Assembly: GCA_018105865.1 (NCBI GenBank)
Contig: CM030852.1
Location: forward strand, 423,501-487,500
DNA length: 64,000 bases
Direction of reading: 5' to 3'
Source of the DNA: Metaphire vulgaris
Taxonomy: Eukaryota > Annelida > Clitellata > Crassiclitellata > Megascolecidae
Below the pieces are notes generated by a model, which was not told where the DNA came from, did not search any database, and was given only the letters and a program-made list of their open reading frames with translations. A program made the position numbers and the translations under genes. This document shows positions 20,556-56,894 of the stretch, piece after piece (the stretch's first letter is position 1; each line of letters starts with the position of its first letter).

Positions 20556-22659
20556 GGTGATGACAGTCAAAAATCAGTGTCTAAAGCAATCAACAAAAAC
20601 AATCACAACTAAATGCTTAAGTTACAGATCACTTTAAATGCTTCATTTATATAGCACTTTGACTTTTATGCCAACACATCTTCCTAAGCAAATGCCCCAC
20701 TCTTGCACGACGTCCATGATTTCCAATTCCCACGCACACGCCTTGCCACTCCCGGCGACCGTGCCTTCCCGGTTACTGCAGTGAAAGCCTGGAATCGTCT
20801 TCCCATTTCTGTCCAAACATCAACTTCTCTGGACATATTTAAGAAGCGACTGAAGACTTGGCTGTTCGAGATCAGCTATTCTGATAGATTCTGACCTATA
20901 GGCCTATTATTCATGTACTATGTAATGTGTTCGAGTAGTCCTTCTAGGACGATTTACCACAAAAATCTTAACTTTCAATAAATAAATAAATAAATAAATA
21001 AAAATGAATGCGGACCCGGATAGCTGCTCCATCGAACTAAAGAGCGCAGAGAAACCACAAAATAATCCTTCGGCTAAGAAAAGATAACGAAAATTCAGAG
21101 AGATTTTTGCACAGAGAATTTAATGACGCAAACCTTGACCACTTACTTACTTACTAGTTCTTAAAGGGGCTGCGACCAGTGGAATATATGGGCCACGTAG
21201 ACAGGTTTCGATCGATCAAATCGACGACTGAGAGTAACAATCGCCGTTCAGAAACTCTTTTCTAATAATGATAGTATTATGATTCGGATTAGCAATCGGT
21301 TTTTATTAAAAATATCCGCGATAAATGTCACAGAATTTAATCTAAAGTTACAACGAAATTTTAAAAGACGAACTTTCACCTTTGGTCGAAACAACTTACA
21401 AGTAAAACGATGCCGCTGGACGTTTGCGAATAAACATAGTGTCAAGAGGAAATACTCGGTGACCCTTGACATTTTTGCTGCTAGTGATTAAAATTGCTTT
21501 GCAAAAATGTCTGAATCTGAACTGTGTAAGAAGAAATTTAAAAAAACAAAATTAACTAACTGGCTACTGCCCACTCGCCCTTTTGATTAAATGACCCGGC
21601 ATGAATGACCCACCTTTGGCTATAGCTACTTCATTTGAGATTAAGCGCATAGGTATAAAGTAAGGAGCTACTTCGGTACATCTTTTGAAAGCGCTTTAGA
21701 AATTAACGAGATTTTACTTTACTTTTACTTACTACTATTCTTTTTTCAGCATAGCACAAACTCAGTGGCACAACAACAAGTGAACCCTCCCAACTGTTAC
21801 TAAAGCCTACAGATTGACGCCACTGAACTCACGATTCTATAGATGTGAGAAAATTTGGCATTCTCCCTCTCCGATATTCTAGCGCAATTTTAATCACGCG
21901 AATGATTTTACCGCACTATTGGGATTAAAACACCAGCCAAATGACGTAATGCCGTCTCCTGGGATAATAGCTCTATGGTAAACACCGACACTTCGATGAA
22001 GGTCTAGGTCAGCGACAGACTTTTGTGTGTGTGTGTGTGTTCGTGTGTTCGTCGGTGCCTGCCTGTATTGCTCAAGCGACCGACTCTGCCTGTCAGCCGC
22101 AGTTCCATTGGGCCGCTGCTGCTGCTGTTGTAGCATCCTAAAAGCCAATGCATGTTGTGTAAAAGGCGATGCTGAATCGGTGCGTGCATTACGGTGCATA
22201 TATATGTATATCGGTCTCCCCTCCCTCGTCCTCTTCATTCCGGGTCTGCTTCCCAACCGACCGTCCCTAGCAGCTTCGGTCGATCGACGGACGGGCTGCG
22301 ATGAGGGCAGGCGGCGCCATCGTCTTCGTCGGCGGTGGGAGACCTCCATCGGCGCCGACCGACAAGAAGACGCTCGAGGGGCTCGTAGTATAAGAGACGT
22401 TGAGGCGGTATGATGACAACAACAACAAATTAACAACAACAACAACACCGGACAACGCTCCGTTCGAACGTTATAGGCTTTGCAGGATTTACCCCAGTGT
22501 CTGTGCGTCGCAGTCGATTCTCTATTAACCTTTTTGTCCCGACCTATTTATCTCCGATCGCCCCTTGTAGTCAGGGGCTCCCGGCGGCGGCGGCGGCGGC
22601 CGGTCCGCTTCTTGGGCCTCGAGCACCCCCTTTGGTCCGTCGCCTCCTCTTCGTTCAAG
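20556..22659. other. Divergent spacer between aldolase and GRK genes
   Basis: Aldolase is read leftwards and the GRK gene rightwards from this 2.1 kb spacer, so both promoters probably lie in it. It contains a LINE 3' end (about 20690-21002), a retroposon tail near 21690 (AAAGCGCTTTAGAAATTAACG followed by TTTACTT repeats) and (GT)n at 22024-22041. From about 22000 to 22660 it is CpG-rich DNA that looks like a promoter island for the GRK gene. No TATA box is assigned. Confidence 0.6.
20690..21002 (+). mobile_element. Non-LTR retrotransposon 3' end (LINE, L2/CR1-like)
   Basis: The + strand encodes the reverse-transcriptase C-terminal signature: PRTRLATPGDRAFPV, AVKAWNRLPISVQ and FKKRLKTWLF, followed by a stop. 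After a 3' UTR comes an (AATA)n tail at about 20978-21002. Only the last part of the ORF remains, as for a 5'-truncated insertion. It lies 5' of the aldolase start codon. Confidence 0.8.
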
Positions 22660-39948
<17,289 letters not shown>

Positions 39949-40400
39949 AGCGTTAGGTTCCGTGTTCGGTTGTGATGTTCCAGTCTCTGCTGCTGCTGCT
40001 GCTGCTGCTTCTGTTGGGTCTTACTCCAAAACGCTACATACGGCGCCAAACACAAGGGGTCTGTCTTGCTGTCTATGGACGTGATGCACCTAGGCTTATT
40101 TTGCAGATTTGAGGGTTTTCTTAAATCAGCGAAAAATATGGAAGCGGTCGAAACAATATTTTGAATGGCGTGGACAAACTGTACAGTATTGTAGGCAAAA
40201 TGTGGAGGTGATAGGCAAGTTTTTGCTGCACACGACAAGTCCCTGGCATGGAAATTACTGTTGAATGCTAGAAACTTGCTGTGCGCTTTTTATCTCTGAC
40301 TGAACATTGCATTGTTATTCCTCTGTGGTGCTTCCGTTTGAATTTCTGGTTATGTCATTATTATAATATTATGACAGTTGGGCGAGAAAGAACATACATA

Positions 40401-40579
40401 CAGTGGCGGCTCCAGGATTTGGCAAGTAGGGGCCGTTGGGGCGGCAATTTCTAGGCAGAGGGACCAACTACTTTTCATAAACTTGAACTAGTCTGATTGC
40501 TTAGAATGAGTGTGCTAAAAGTGTTGGTAGCCACGGGGGGCATTTAATGGGGTACAGGCCCCCTGTGGATCCGCCTCTA
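40401..40579. mobile_element. hAT-like MITE, family A, copy 3
   Basis: It starts CAGTGGCGGCTCCAGGATTT and ends GGATCCGCCTCTA, a decayed right terminus. The flanks CATACATA and CATACATG agree at 7 of 8 bases, consistent with an 8-bp target-site duplication. The interior has diverged from the other copies. Confidence 0.7.
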
Positions 40580-41529
40580 CATACATGCATACAATCTGCT
40601 CTTAACTACGAGTCTCGTACGAAGACGAGTTGTTTTAAAATGAAAATATATTTGCAGATGGATCTGAAATGTCTGGATATGTCCTTGTATTTGAAATTCT
40701 TGGGTCAAGGTTATTATTTTTTGCAGTGATGACCATTTTTCCTTTTTTGCTCATCGCGTGTCAAAATGTGGGGGTGATGACCTTTTTTGCCATGCTTTCT
40801 TCCATTGTAATAAGTAGTATTCCATGAAATTTCCTATTTTTTGATTATTTATAAAAAGTGAAATTGTTGACGTCAACTTCTCTTGACCCCTCCCCTGTCA
40901 CCTGTCAACAACTGTCAAACTTTTTCGAACCCCTCCGCCCTAAATTGTTGACGTAATTAATGGACAGCCCCCAACCTAGCCTCACTGCCCTTCGGATGTT
41001 GACTATTGCCTGGCTGATCATATACCTTTCCCACGGCTATTTTAAGAAAGGCTGAGCGACTAAGAATAAGCAGCTACTATTGTACTCTACTAAGGCGTTA
41101 TATAAATCCACGAGATTTTACTTACTTACTCCTCTGTTCAAAGTTCCAACCAATCAAAAGAACTCAATTCGTGTTAGCTCTCTAGTGATTGGTTGAAATT
41201 TCGAACCGTTCTAGGCACCAGTTCAAATTTCAAACGATCCTCATGCTGCGGTCCTTTCTTCGTCTCGACGCCACGAAGTGAGGTTCACCGAGCAACTTCG
41301 TTCGGTCGAATATTTTAGAATTTAAAGACAATTCTAAAATATTTATACCGTTGACGAAGTTGGTGTTATGTCGGTTTATAAACTGTCGTTTAGTATCGTA
41401 TCGTTAAGGTTTTAAGTAGTTATTAGGGTTATTAGTAGTTATTCCGTCGACTGGTGCTGATGTACTACTACGATGGCGCTAAAGAAGTTTACTACTACTA
41501 CTACATTCCTGTTCGAAAGATCCTCAACG

Positions 41530-41740
41530 GTCGAACGCCGCTCTCTACTAAGCTCGAGGTCAGCAATCATCTATCTGATCGTCCCTCCGACGCTTAAGAC
41601 GGCGGGGTTTGAGGGGCAGGTCCTTCCGACTTGGGGGCTTGGGGCCCTGCCTCGTGCAACTCATTCCCAAACAACGTTGACGGTCGAGACATTGCCGTAT
41701 CGGATCCGAAAACAACTGAAGACGTACTTTTTAATACTTC
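41530..41740 (+). mobile_element. Possible decayed LINE C-terminal fragment
   Basis: The translated stretch with IVPPTLKTAGFEGQ, LPYRIRKQLKTYFL and a proline/glycine spacing recalls the VPRxRLxxxGxRAF...LPxxIR...FKxxLKTYLF end of LINE reverse transcriptases. The central residues are poorly conserved. Confidence 0.35.
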
Positions 41741-44619
41741 ATTCTTGTAAAGCGTTTTTGACTCTGGCATATGTTAGCTATGCTTATGGCTCTTAAGAAA
41801 TTGTCATGTATAATAATAATGTTAGATGTTGTTAGATGTCGGACACTCACTGATTTACAGTTCAACGATCAGTTATGCCAGCGCTTTTTTCCCAGATCTG
41901 GGTTTTTTGTGAAATCTGGGCTTCTTAAAAATTTCCTTTTTACAGTTCATTCAGTTTGATGATGCATAATTTGCTATTGTAACTCTTAATATACAGTAGA
42001 CCTAAAGTATTTTGTTTTTGCAGTATTGACATTGAAGGCTACTGTATAATTGCAACCTTGTGAATCTGTATTGTATAATTGAATCTGTCTGTACTGTATA
42101 ATTGGCAATTGCAACCTTGTAAATCGTTGCGGGGAGGGTTAAATGTTGTTGTAGATGTCACTCAGGAAAGCAAAGACCTCCAAGCAAGAGAAAGACCCTC
42201 GAGCATCATCAAAGTCAACTCCAGTCACAACCCCTGCTGCTTTGCCCCAACATTTTATTTTGCATTTTCATTGATAATTTATCTGCTGTTGTATGTATTG
42301 TATTATCATGGTTGACTAAGTTTTGTGTTTCTTGTTTTCAGGATCTATTTTTGCCACACAGAGGTCCATCATGTCTTGTATTCGTTGATTCCAGCATCTG
42401 GTTTCTTTGGTTTCGGTTGGCTCTTTGTTTCACTTTGGTTGCGGCTGTTTGTTGTGTGTGTTTCGTTCGGTGCTGTGGCAGGTGCAGTCAAGTTTTTTGT
42501 GTGAGCGCCGGTTACGAGGCGTTGCTTTTTCCGACGGCCGTCTTTCGTTTACTGCGGTTGCGATGCCGTCCGTCATTTTCTATAGGCCTTTTTAATGTGC
42601 TTGGTTTATTTATTTTATTGGCAATTAATTAATTCTGTACTTTTTTCAGGATGCACGGTGCCATTTTATTTCTTTGTAAAATGCATTTATGATTGATCTT
42701 GTAGAGGCCTATGGTTTTTTTATGATTTTCTGTACAGGTACAGATACTTCAGCTTCAGGACACAAAAGCAGGATCACAGAGAGCTTCAAGTTGCCCTATC
42801 TGTATGTCTGTGTGTATCTATATTTGTGTGTGCTTGTGTATGTGTGTGTTTGTGTATATCTGTGTTTGTGTGTGTGTATTTTTTCCAGGACGGGAATTCC
42901 TCCTTGTTTTGGGGTAGACTGAAAACAAATTTGTAATCTCTCAACAGTTATAACAATAATGTATTTTAGCTTGGCGGCATTAAATTTTAAAAGGTAAAAG
43001 AATTTTCTCATTTGTTTTTCTCCGTGCGCTTGAAATAGAATATATCTAATATAAGTGTAATATAATATGATTAACTGTTGAAAGACAATTTGTTTTCTTC
43101 TTTGGACCTTCCCTATTTCTCTAAAATTGTTAGTTTTTGGGGTTTGTTCCAAACATTTTGAAAGTCAAATCTAATCTCAACATTTTAATTCTAAAATTTC
43201 TGGGGGGTCTCCCTCTCAAGCTCACAGCTTCATCGCAGCGAGAGGGTGAACAGCTAATCATATGGGATTATCTTGAGGCTGTCCTTCATGTTTTGGAAAG
43301 TCTCAATGAATTGATTATCTGACCAATGTGAGCAGCAATTGATTCTATTTGACTGGTTGTCTGAATTTTGTATATTGATTGTCATTTTAGGGGAATAATC
43401 AGCCGTCATCTGGTTCGTCAGCTTGTCAACTCGACTGCCGTTTTGCAGAACGTTGTTTATCCAGATCTACCTCGAGCGACTGGCAGTTTCATCTCCTGCT
43501 GAATCTTCTGTGTATTCTCTCGTTGAAGATGCTTCTCAGCAGTGATATTTTACTTCCAAAAATAATTACTATTACTCTTTAGTTTTGGCTTTCTTATTTG
43601 ACTTTCAATTACAGTTTTCAATTTCAGTTATAATTTTACTTTGTAATTAATTGTTATACTGTACTTTTAATTACAGTTTTTTGTATATCAGACCTTCCAG
43701 GCTTCCACTCCATTTATTTCATTTAACAGCAGTAAGTCTCTGGGCTAATATGCTGAATGCACAGCATTATTATACAGTGTGACAGATAACAAATATGAAT
43801 GACTACCACTTACCATTGCATGCACAGAGACACTTAGCGCAATACCTAAGCTGTCTGTCGGACGGGGACAATATCAGTATGTGTGCAATCAAATGTAAAT
43901 GATTTAATATGCAATGCTGCTTTTGAGCTTCATGTTTGTAGGTGACCTGGTCATACTTTAAAAAATTGCCAAATGTCACTCCCTTTTTCTACCAGCAAGC
44001 TGTGTAGATAAACTCGTACTTTTCTATTTAGACACTTGACAAGTCAAGGTGAATGAAATGTTTGTAAGAATAAACCGGGAGACAGCAGAAGTAGAAACAG
44101 TACGGTCTGCCTAAACAGTCCGCATGAACATAAATTTGAAATAAAATGGGGGAAGAAGTTAATTTTACTGCAACTAATAATTACTTTTTAATTTAATTTT
44201 TGGTGTCCTTATTTTACTTATACTTTATATTTCAGCTGTAAACTATGTTTTACTTTGTATATCAGTTTTACTTGATCTAACTGCAAACAATTTTTAATTT
44301 CAGTTCAGCAATATATCGCTGCTTCTCAAGACAGGACTTCAACAGCAGCAGAGAATTTCTGTCACTGCCCGAGTGGATCTTCAAGACCAATTTCTTCAGC
44401 GTGTGTGGATTTGACTCAAGAGTGTGCCATGGCAGCGATCTGCTCGTCGTTTACCTCTCAATTTCGTCAGCAACCGCCCTTTTGCTCTGGTTGCAGTGCT
44501 ATATAATTTGTATGCAGTGATGGGCAACTAACTAAAAACATTAGTTTAACTACAACTAAATTTAAACTAGAGGTAAGTAGTTAAACTTTTAGTTGCAAAC
44601 TAACTCTAAAATCATCATT

Positions 44620-44790
44620 TTGCTCTCTTGTGGCAATATCTAGACAAAAATGTTTCCAAGGAGTTCTATCTTCTGTTAATTGTCTTCCTTCTATGATTGA
44701 AATTCTTTTCATGCTCATATCTTCTCTGTTGTCCCACTTTTTCCTGGGTCTTCCTCCTGCTTTATTTCTTGTTTGAGTGCCCCCTCCCCC
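44620..44790 (-). mobile_element. Non-LTR retrotransposon C-terminal fragment
   Basis: The minus-strand frame reads GGRPRKKWDNREDMSMKRI, then EDRTPWKHFCLDIA. This matches the RGRPRxRWxDxI...DRxxWRxxV ending of RTE/L1-type elements. No other part of the element is recognisable. Confidence 0.6.
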
Positions 44791-45604
44791 TGTCAACAAC
44801 TGTCAAACTTTCTCCCCTAAATTGTTGACGTAATTAATGGACAGCCCCTATACACAGTTATATATTAACAAACAGTTGGCCTACAGGCACGGAGATTATA
44901 CAGCTTTAATAGATCAAAAATACCATGTCTATATCACCCTCTCAGTGCACCGTGTTCGAGTGAGTTCACACTCCTCCAGTTTCCGTTATTCCAAGTGCAG
45001 ACGCGGGGTTAATTCATCCGATGCATACATTCCCAGTGTAATGACTTGTCAAGTATAGATGCTTGAGGATTGCTTGCTAAGATTATAAGCTGAAGGCATC
45101 CATACACTACACATTAGATTGTTCGATATTAATATTCATTTTAAGGCCTGGCTTCGGCCCATAGGCCTACGCTTATAAAGCAGCACTTAAAACACGTTAT
45201 ATAAAAAATGTGACTCAATAAAAAAACATGTCACTGTATATTTGTCCATAACTTTGGCAAATGTGAACCGATTTTCAAAATGTTTTTGCTGTTTGACTCA
45301 GAAGTAAATGGAGGCAGTGACCCTATTCACAGTCCTCAGACTATATTTCTCTGAGGCTCAGAGAAATTCATGGACCCTGCTTTGTGGTGTCATTGGCCTA
45401 TTTAGCCAATTTATTCAGCATAATGAGGTAGTTGCATTTTCACCCCATCACAGTGTGGCCTAATTGAAATACGTCTCTGTTTTAAAGTAACCAAAGCACT
45501 ACTGGTGTGTATGTGGTGCAAGCACTGACGCTCAGTCTATAACGGCGAGTTTTGAAGGGAATGCAGTTACTGCGGGTAGGATTTTCTCTTAGCTGATTGT
45601 TGAT

Positions 45605-45785
45605 CATTAGCGTCGCCACGGAGGGCAAATGAAGGCAACTGCCCCCCAACCTGCCCCAGACCACCTACCAGATTCGCGCAAATCCGGTGAGAAAGTTTTC
45701 TGTGGAGGGGCTGAGGGGTGGGTAAGGAATCTGACACGCTAGCCCTTTTGCCCCCTCCAACCAAAAATTCCTGGCGACGCTACTG
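45605..45785. mobile_element. Short inverted-repeat element with TAGCGTCGCCA termini
   Basis: CATTAGCGTCGCCA at the left and TGGCGACGCTACTG at the right are near-perfect inverted repeats enclosing 150 bp of non-coding DNA. No target-site duplication is visible, so the superfamily is not assigned. Confidence 0.6.
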
Positions 45786-46566
45786 GACGTATGCAGCTGT
45801 CAGGGCCCCGGAACAAAAAAATTCCGGGCCCTTAAGAGAAATTTATCAAGTCTCCAAAAAACCTGACAAGCAAAAAGTCTTATCGTCACCGGATCTGGGC
45901 CCCTGAAAACTCCATGGGCCCCGGTACAATGTAGGCTACCGGCTGCACCCTCTCTCCTCAGGCCTGGCATCTGTTTTCCTGCACAAATTTCCCAAATGAT
46001 CTAAATGACATTTTATCCGATTCATTTTCGGGCCTTTGCTGTTTTGTATCGGGTTCATCATGTTCGCAAATTATATTCTGTTTATATAAATATTTGCTTT
46101 TAGCAGGCACCATTAAATATTAATTTACGGCCCTTAAGAGTATTTGTGTGTTTCTGTGTCTATTCACGGAGAATTTCTACAAGATTATTTTCTATTTATT
46201 CAGTGGCGTGCGGACGCCCATGGAGGCTACCATGATGTTTGGGCCCCACTCTTTCATCGAGATTTACGCCAATGGCCCTGCCATCTGGCGAAGACCGAGG
46301 TAACCGTCGGCTCTCCAGACCAGTGCTAACCTACCACTTTTCTATCTTTGCGCCCATTTGACAGGAGGGACAATTTACAAAAAACGTGGCTATTTCCGAA
46401 GAATTTCCTTAGGATTAAAGGATTTAATCAAAAATCGATGTGTATTTGTCGAGATTCTGTGCTGGCAGATTTTATGGCGCTTTAGGACATGGGTAAGAAC
46501 GATGCCCCGCTTTCCCCCACCCCACCTCCCATTGGGGATACAACTGAAATTTAGTTCGTCAAATTC

Positions 46567-46859
46567 CAGTGACGGTTCCAGGAATTCTTGGTGTCGGGAT
46601 GCAATGAATTTTTAGGAAGTTGGTGGGGTGGGGTGAAATCCCGAAAAAGTTACAAGAAAAAAGGTAATTGACAGTGTTTTCCTCCGACAAATGTAAATAA
46701 AACTTCCCGAAAAAGGATGACAAACAAAAAGGTCATCAACTCTGTTTTGCACACAAATACCCGACAGACAAGTAGTTGCATAGCGGACTGGTAGACCCCC
46801 GAAACGCTGACGGGCAAAAAACTCGGTGGTGGTGCATCCCCAAAGTGGAACCGCCCCTG
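46567..46859. mobile_element. hAT-like MITE, family D, complete copy
   Basis: This 293-bp element has ends CAGTGACGGTTCCA and TGGAACCGCCCCTG. It is flanked by the perfect 8-bp duplication TCAAATTC (46559-46566 and 46860-46867). It has no coding capacity. Relatives lie at 26665-26925 (truncated) and 55873-56313 (inverted, with a nested insertion). Confidence 0.85.
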
Positions 46860-47990
46860 TCAAATTCCACATCGATTTTTAGAAAATCTAAGTCGGAAAC
46901 CGTCAGTTTTGAAAAATCTAACACCGACCCTAAGACGAATCACGATATTCCTCCCACTTGCCAAATCGAAATCTGTTTATTGTTCCTGAACCCCTACCAC
47001 CACCACCACCAATCTCCTCCTCCCCGTCTTCTCCCGTCTTTGATCTCCTCGTCATAAATCCGTTTCATCTCTCGTAGTCCGGCAGTCATCGCCGTTTCCA
47101 AGCGTCGAGCTAACTACTGCGGCGGGAGGAGGAGGAGAGGAAAAGAGGGAATCCAGGCGATGGGGAGAAGAAGAGGAGGAGGAGCAGAGGAAGAGGTCAC
47201 GTGGCCGGCGATGATCGTGTTACGAATTGCGTGTGTACGGTTGACGAACAATTAATTGGAACTTGAAATGATCAGAGAGATGGCGGAGCGTCGGTGGCCA
47301 TTAATTAGACTCATGCGCCGTATTTCGTATTCATCGCCGACGCTCGCTTTAGTTTCGGCGCATTGGTAACCGTCGGTCGATTTAACAGACCCCGCAGCAG
47401 ACGATGCCACCTGCCCCACCCCCCACACGGCAATTGCGATGATCGCAGTCCTTCCATCCTCTCTCTCTCTCTCCTCCTCCGCCGCCGCCTCCCGCGTTCC
47501 AGCGGTTGCCTTTGCGTGGAGAGAATTCACTTTTGATCAGTTTGTTAAAGTCTCGTTATTAATACTGTTGGCTTTTTGTGATTTTTTTCGGGAAACCTCT
47601 AGTTTACCGCTTGATAAAAATTATGAGCCTCTAGTGGGGGATGTCGCAAAACCCTCATCTTGGGTCAGCTTCGACCAGAGCAGGGCTGGTCCCCCATCCC
47701 AACCCCAAGTTCCCCAACCATCCAACCCCAGCAAAAAATCGAAGCACGGGTCTCGATAAGGTGGCGTTTCTTGTGTGGTCATTTTTTACGCAATTTGGCG
47801 AAATTCGTTGCAACATCTTCTCATAGGAACATCTGGTCTCTTCTTCTTTCATAGACAGGGCCTTTCTATTCTCGGCCACAACGCACGCCTGCTATTCGCC
47901 TGCTGCTATTTGCGTGATGCAGCAGCAGCAGCAGCAGCAGCATTGCGTGAAGTCTACTCTCGACTTCTGCTTATGAAGATAGAAATCATC

Positions 47991-48180
<190 letters not shown>

Positions 48181-49278
48181 GAGAGAGAGATACTGTTTTG
48201 CTGTTTCAGAAGCGATTTAAATGAATGGACAACGATAGACGCTGAAAATATGAACAACTCACAGAAGCAGCGAAGGCGATAACTCTCTCATCAATATTTA
48301 GCGCCATAAACACGGAATTTGCACTGAATACTTTACGACTGTCGTCTGCTCTGTGCTGAAATATTAACAGTTATTCTCTCTTGGAAACCTATAGGCCTAT
48401 ACGTAGGTCTATTCGCTGAAAAATTCCTCTGGTAGAATAGTCCTTCCCACTGGCGTAAACTTGGATGAAGAAGTGGGGCCAGCCCCTATACATTCCCCTT
48501 CCCCCATCCCCATTGTAGCCTCTCAAAAATTGGGGACCTATAGGCCTAATAGAAGTTTGCATCCATGACCCTCCCATTTACAGGACGTATAATAATAGGC
48601 TTAAGCAGAAGAGCCAACTGCCACCAAACGATTATATATAATATAGACAACAGATTGAATCTATACATTTTCAGGTAAATAAGTAAGAAAGTGAGCGACG
48701 TAGATCCTGTAGAGCTGCGATCAATTATTGAGGAGACCGGTTCTGATCTGGGAAAGCGGTGATTTCAGTCTGCGTTGAGAGTGAAGAGGAGGAGGCTGGC
48801 TGTCGTCGTCGGATCTTCTCCTTCGACTCCTGTCGCCGGCGATGAGGAAGGACAGCGCCGGCCGGTCACAGAGGGCCGGTGAGAGGGGGAGAGGGGGCTG
48901 TCGTCTCAATTGCGGATCCCAATTACCCGAGGCCCTATCAAGACAACGACACGATGATGATGACGACGACGACGACGACGTTGATAATATACAACGACGA
49001 AAAATCAACGACAACGGTCGATACAAATATAGAATCGTCTACTCTCGAACCGCCGACGAATTATATCCACACGTCCTCTCCTCTCCTCTCGGCGGCGGCG
49101 GCGGCCGAGGGGCCGGGGGCCAGGCCCCTCGTCTAATTGAAATACGGACGATTGTAAGTTAATTATATAGCGCCAGTCGGTCAATAAAACGCCGGCGATG
49201 CTAAAGATCTCGTTCGAATCGTTCGAACAAATCTCAAATGGAAACTGACAACGACGACGATGGCCCCGGGACAGCAGT

Positions 49279-49331
49279 CTCCCTCCTCCTCCTCCTCCTC
49301 CTCCTCCTCCTCCTCCTCCTCCTCCTCCTCA
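49279..49331. repeat. (CTC)n microsatellite
   Basis: Pure CTC run upstream of the NK7 gene. Confidence 0.9.
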
Positions 49332-49602
49332 GCAATGACACCCCAGCGCGAGCCACGCCACCCTGGTCCCCATCCCGGCCCCTGCTGCCAATAATTACCC
49401 GTCACTCGTCGCCGTCGTCTCCCCACCCTCCGCATCACGGGAAGGAAATGAGGGAAGGCTCCACACCCGGATATTCTCCGGTCATCCCTCTGGCATCTAT
49501 ATGCAGAGAGAGAGACAGACAGACAGAGACAGACAGACAGACAGACAATGAGACAGAGATGCTAAAGGATGACTGGGGAGAGCAATGGACGGGCGTCGGT
49601 GC

Positions 49603-49637
<35 letters not shown>

Positions 49638-50262
49638 TGTGCGTGTTTTGAGAGCGCTATATAAAGCAGACGTCTATTAAGGCACTAAATCGGGTCTTCA
49701 CTCCGGTGCGCTGATTCGTCGTCGTCAGGAAACGCACGAATCGTCTTAATGTCGTGACGGTTGTCTTCGACGGAACAAAAGACCCGGGCAAGGAGTTGAA
49801 GCGATCGCCGATCTGCAGATTCCAACGCCGGAGACATTTATTGATCAACTGTTGTCTACTAATCTGAGAGACAACCAACTTATAAATTAATCAATTAAAG
49901 AAATTGATTAGTTGATATGGCTGTAAATAATAGTTCTAGAAAAAGCAGAATGACAGAAGATCACGTGGCCATAAAGTAAAGAGATTAACGAAGAAGGAGT
50001 AAGCAGAAGCAAAAGCATTTCTTAGAGAACAAGAAACGCAATTTTTAAAAAAACGCATGCGGAAGGAATTCGGAACCTGAAGAATTTTCAATTCATTTCG
50101 GTTTTAAGTAGAATTTGAATAAAAAGATTTTTCTTTACAACGGGAACTCTGTTTGTTTTTACACAACAACTGAATAACTGGATATTGCATCAGATTTTTT
50201 AAAAAAGAAATCCTGAGAAGAAAGACATTCAGAATTCTTCATCGTTTATATATATAATATCG

Positions 50263-55594
<5,332 letters not shown>

Positions 55595-55872
55595 CCAGGG
55601 CGACGAATCGTACGGCAGGCGGTGCGATTGCGACTGTCTCCGATCTTGAAACGCAAATCGTTTCGTCCAAATGCACGGCGTAGACTGCGTTTCTTTTTCC
55701 CCTTACTGCCAAATCCCAGTTTCCCGTTAGATTCTCTTTCGCTGCCCAGTGCAGATAGTTTTAAACATTTCGAAAACGTCCCTTTGCATCGGGTAGACAG
55801 CTGACTTCTGCGTTTTACAACATATTTGACTTAATCTATATATAGTACTTGCATGCTTAATTTATATATAGC

Positions 55873-56313
55873 CAGTGTCGGTTTCGCCATCCCCCCACCG
55901 GGGTTCCGGATGACCAATTTATTGCATGTCAACCTATTATCCGGTGGGTTTAAAAAATAGTGAAGAATACTGCGAATTATCTTCTTTTTTGCTTGGGGGG
56001 GCTTATTTGGCAAGGTCTATTAACATTTAGTGGGGAAAACACTAACAATTACCTTTTCTTTCTTTTCTTTTTTTCTTCTTCACTTTGCATTCCCCACCAT
56101 AGGCAGATTTAGAGTTTAATATTTGGGTAGGCTAGCATGGGGTCTGGGGTGCCATCCAGCACGCGACAGACCTGGGGTTGATGGAAAAACATTTTTTTGT
56201 TTTTGGTGGGATTAGTTGGGTAGGCTTTAGCCTTTAATAAAGCCCGCCTATGTCCCCCACCAACTTCCTATACATTTTTTCATCCCCACAAAGAATTCCT
56301 AGAATCGCCACTG
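55873..56313. mobile_element. Family D MITE (inverted) interrupted by a family B MITE
   Basis: The outer element begins CAGTGTCGGTTTCGCC, ends AGAATCGCCACTG and is flanked by a perfect 8-bp duplication TATATAGC (55865-55872 and 56314-56321). Its interior matches the reverse complement of 46567-46859. Inside it lies the family B element at 56098-56252. Confidence 0.8.
56098..56252. mobile_element. hAT-like MITE, family B, copy 4, nested in a family D element
   Basis: Ends CATAGGCAGATTTAG and AAAGCCCGCCTATG. The flanks TTCCCCAC and TCCCCCAC agree at 7 of 8 bases. The interior is nearly the same as the copy at 3812, including GGGGTGCCATCCAGCACGCG, so the two are recent relatives. Its insertion postdates the surrounding family D element. 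Confidence 0.8.
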
Positions 56314-56816
56314 TATATAGCAGTAGCTATATAGCTTATGCTACACGCCGTGTGCCATTCATCTATAGCTTCCCACTGATTCCAAATGACGTCGTGAGAC
56401 TTACTTGTCACGTGTCATAATTTGCATAACTTCATAAATGAGCGATAAAACGAGAATTACGAAATATTTTAGAATCGCTTTTAAAATATTAAATGAATGC
56501 GCTATATAATAAGGGGAGTGAGGTGGCCTTGTGGGGCGGGGCGGCGTTGAGTCTAAAAGCAGGGGAAGATTGGAGAATTGGATCTTGATAATTAAAATAA
56601 AAATTACTCCGAATTTTATGCATTTTATTAGTTTTTCTTTATTTCATTGGCGTAGTCACGGGGGGTGGGGTGGGAACGAACCACTTATTCTGGGATCAGC
56701 CTTGACAGACGGGGGTTGGGAGGATGAGGATGAGTTTAGCATGGCGTGAATTTGCAAAGAACTCCGTGGCGAACTTTTTGCTTATAGACTTTTTAATTTC
56801 TACTCGAAGAAGTGTC

Positions 56817-56894
<78 letters not shown>

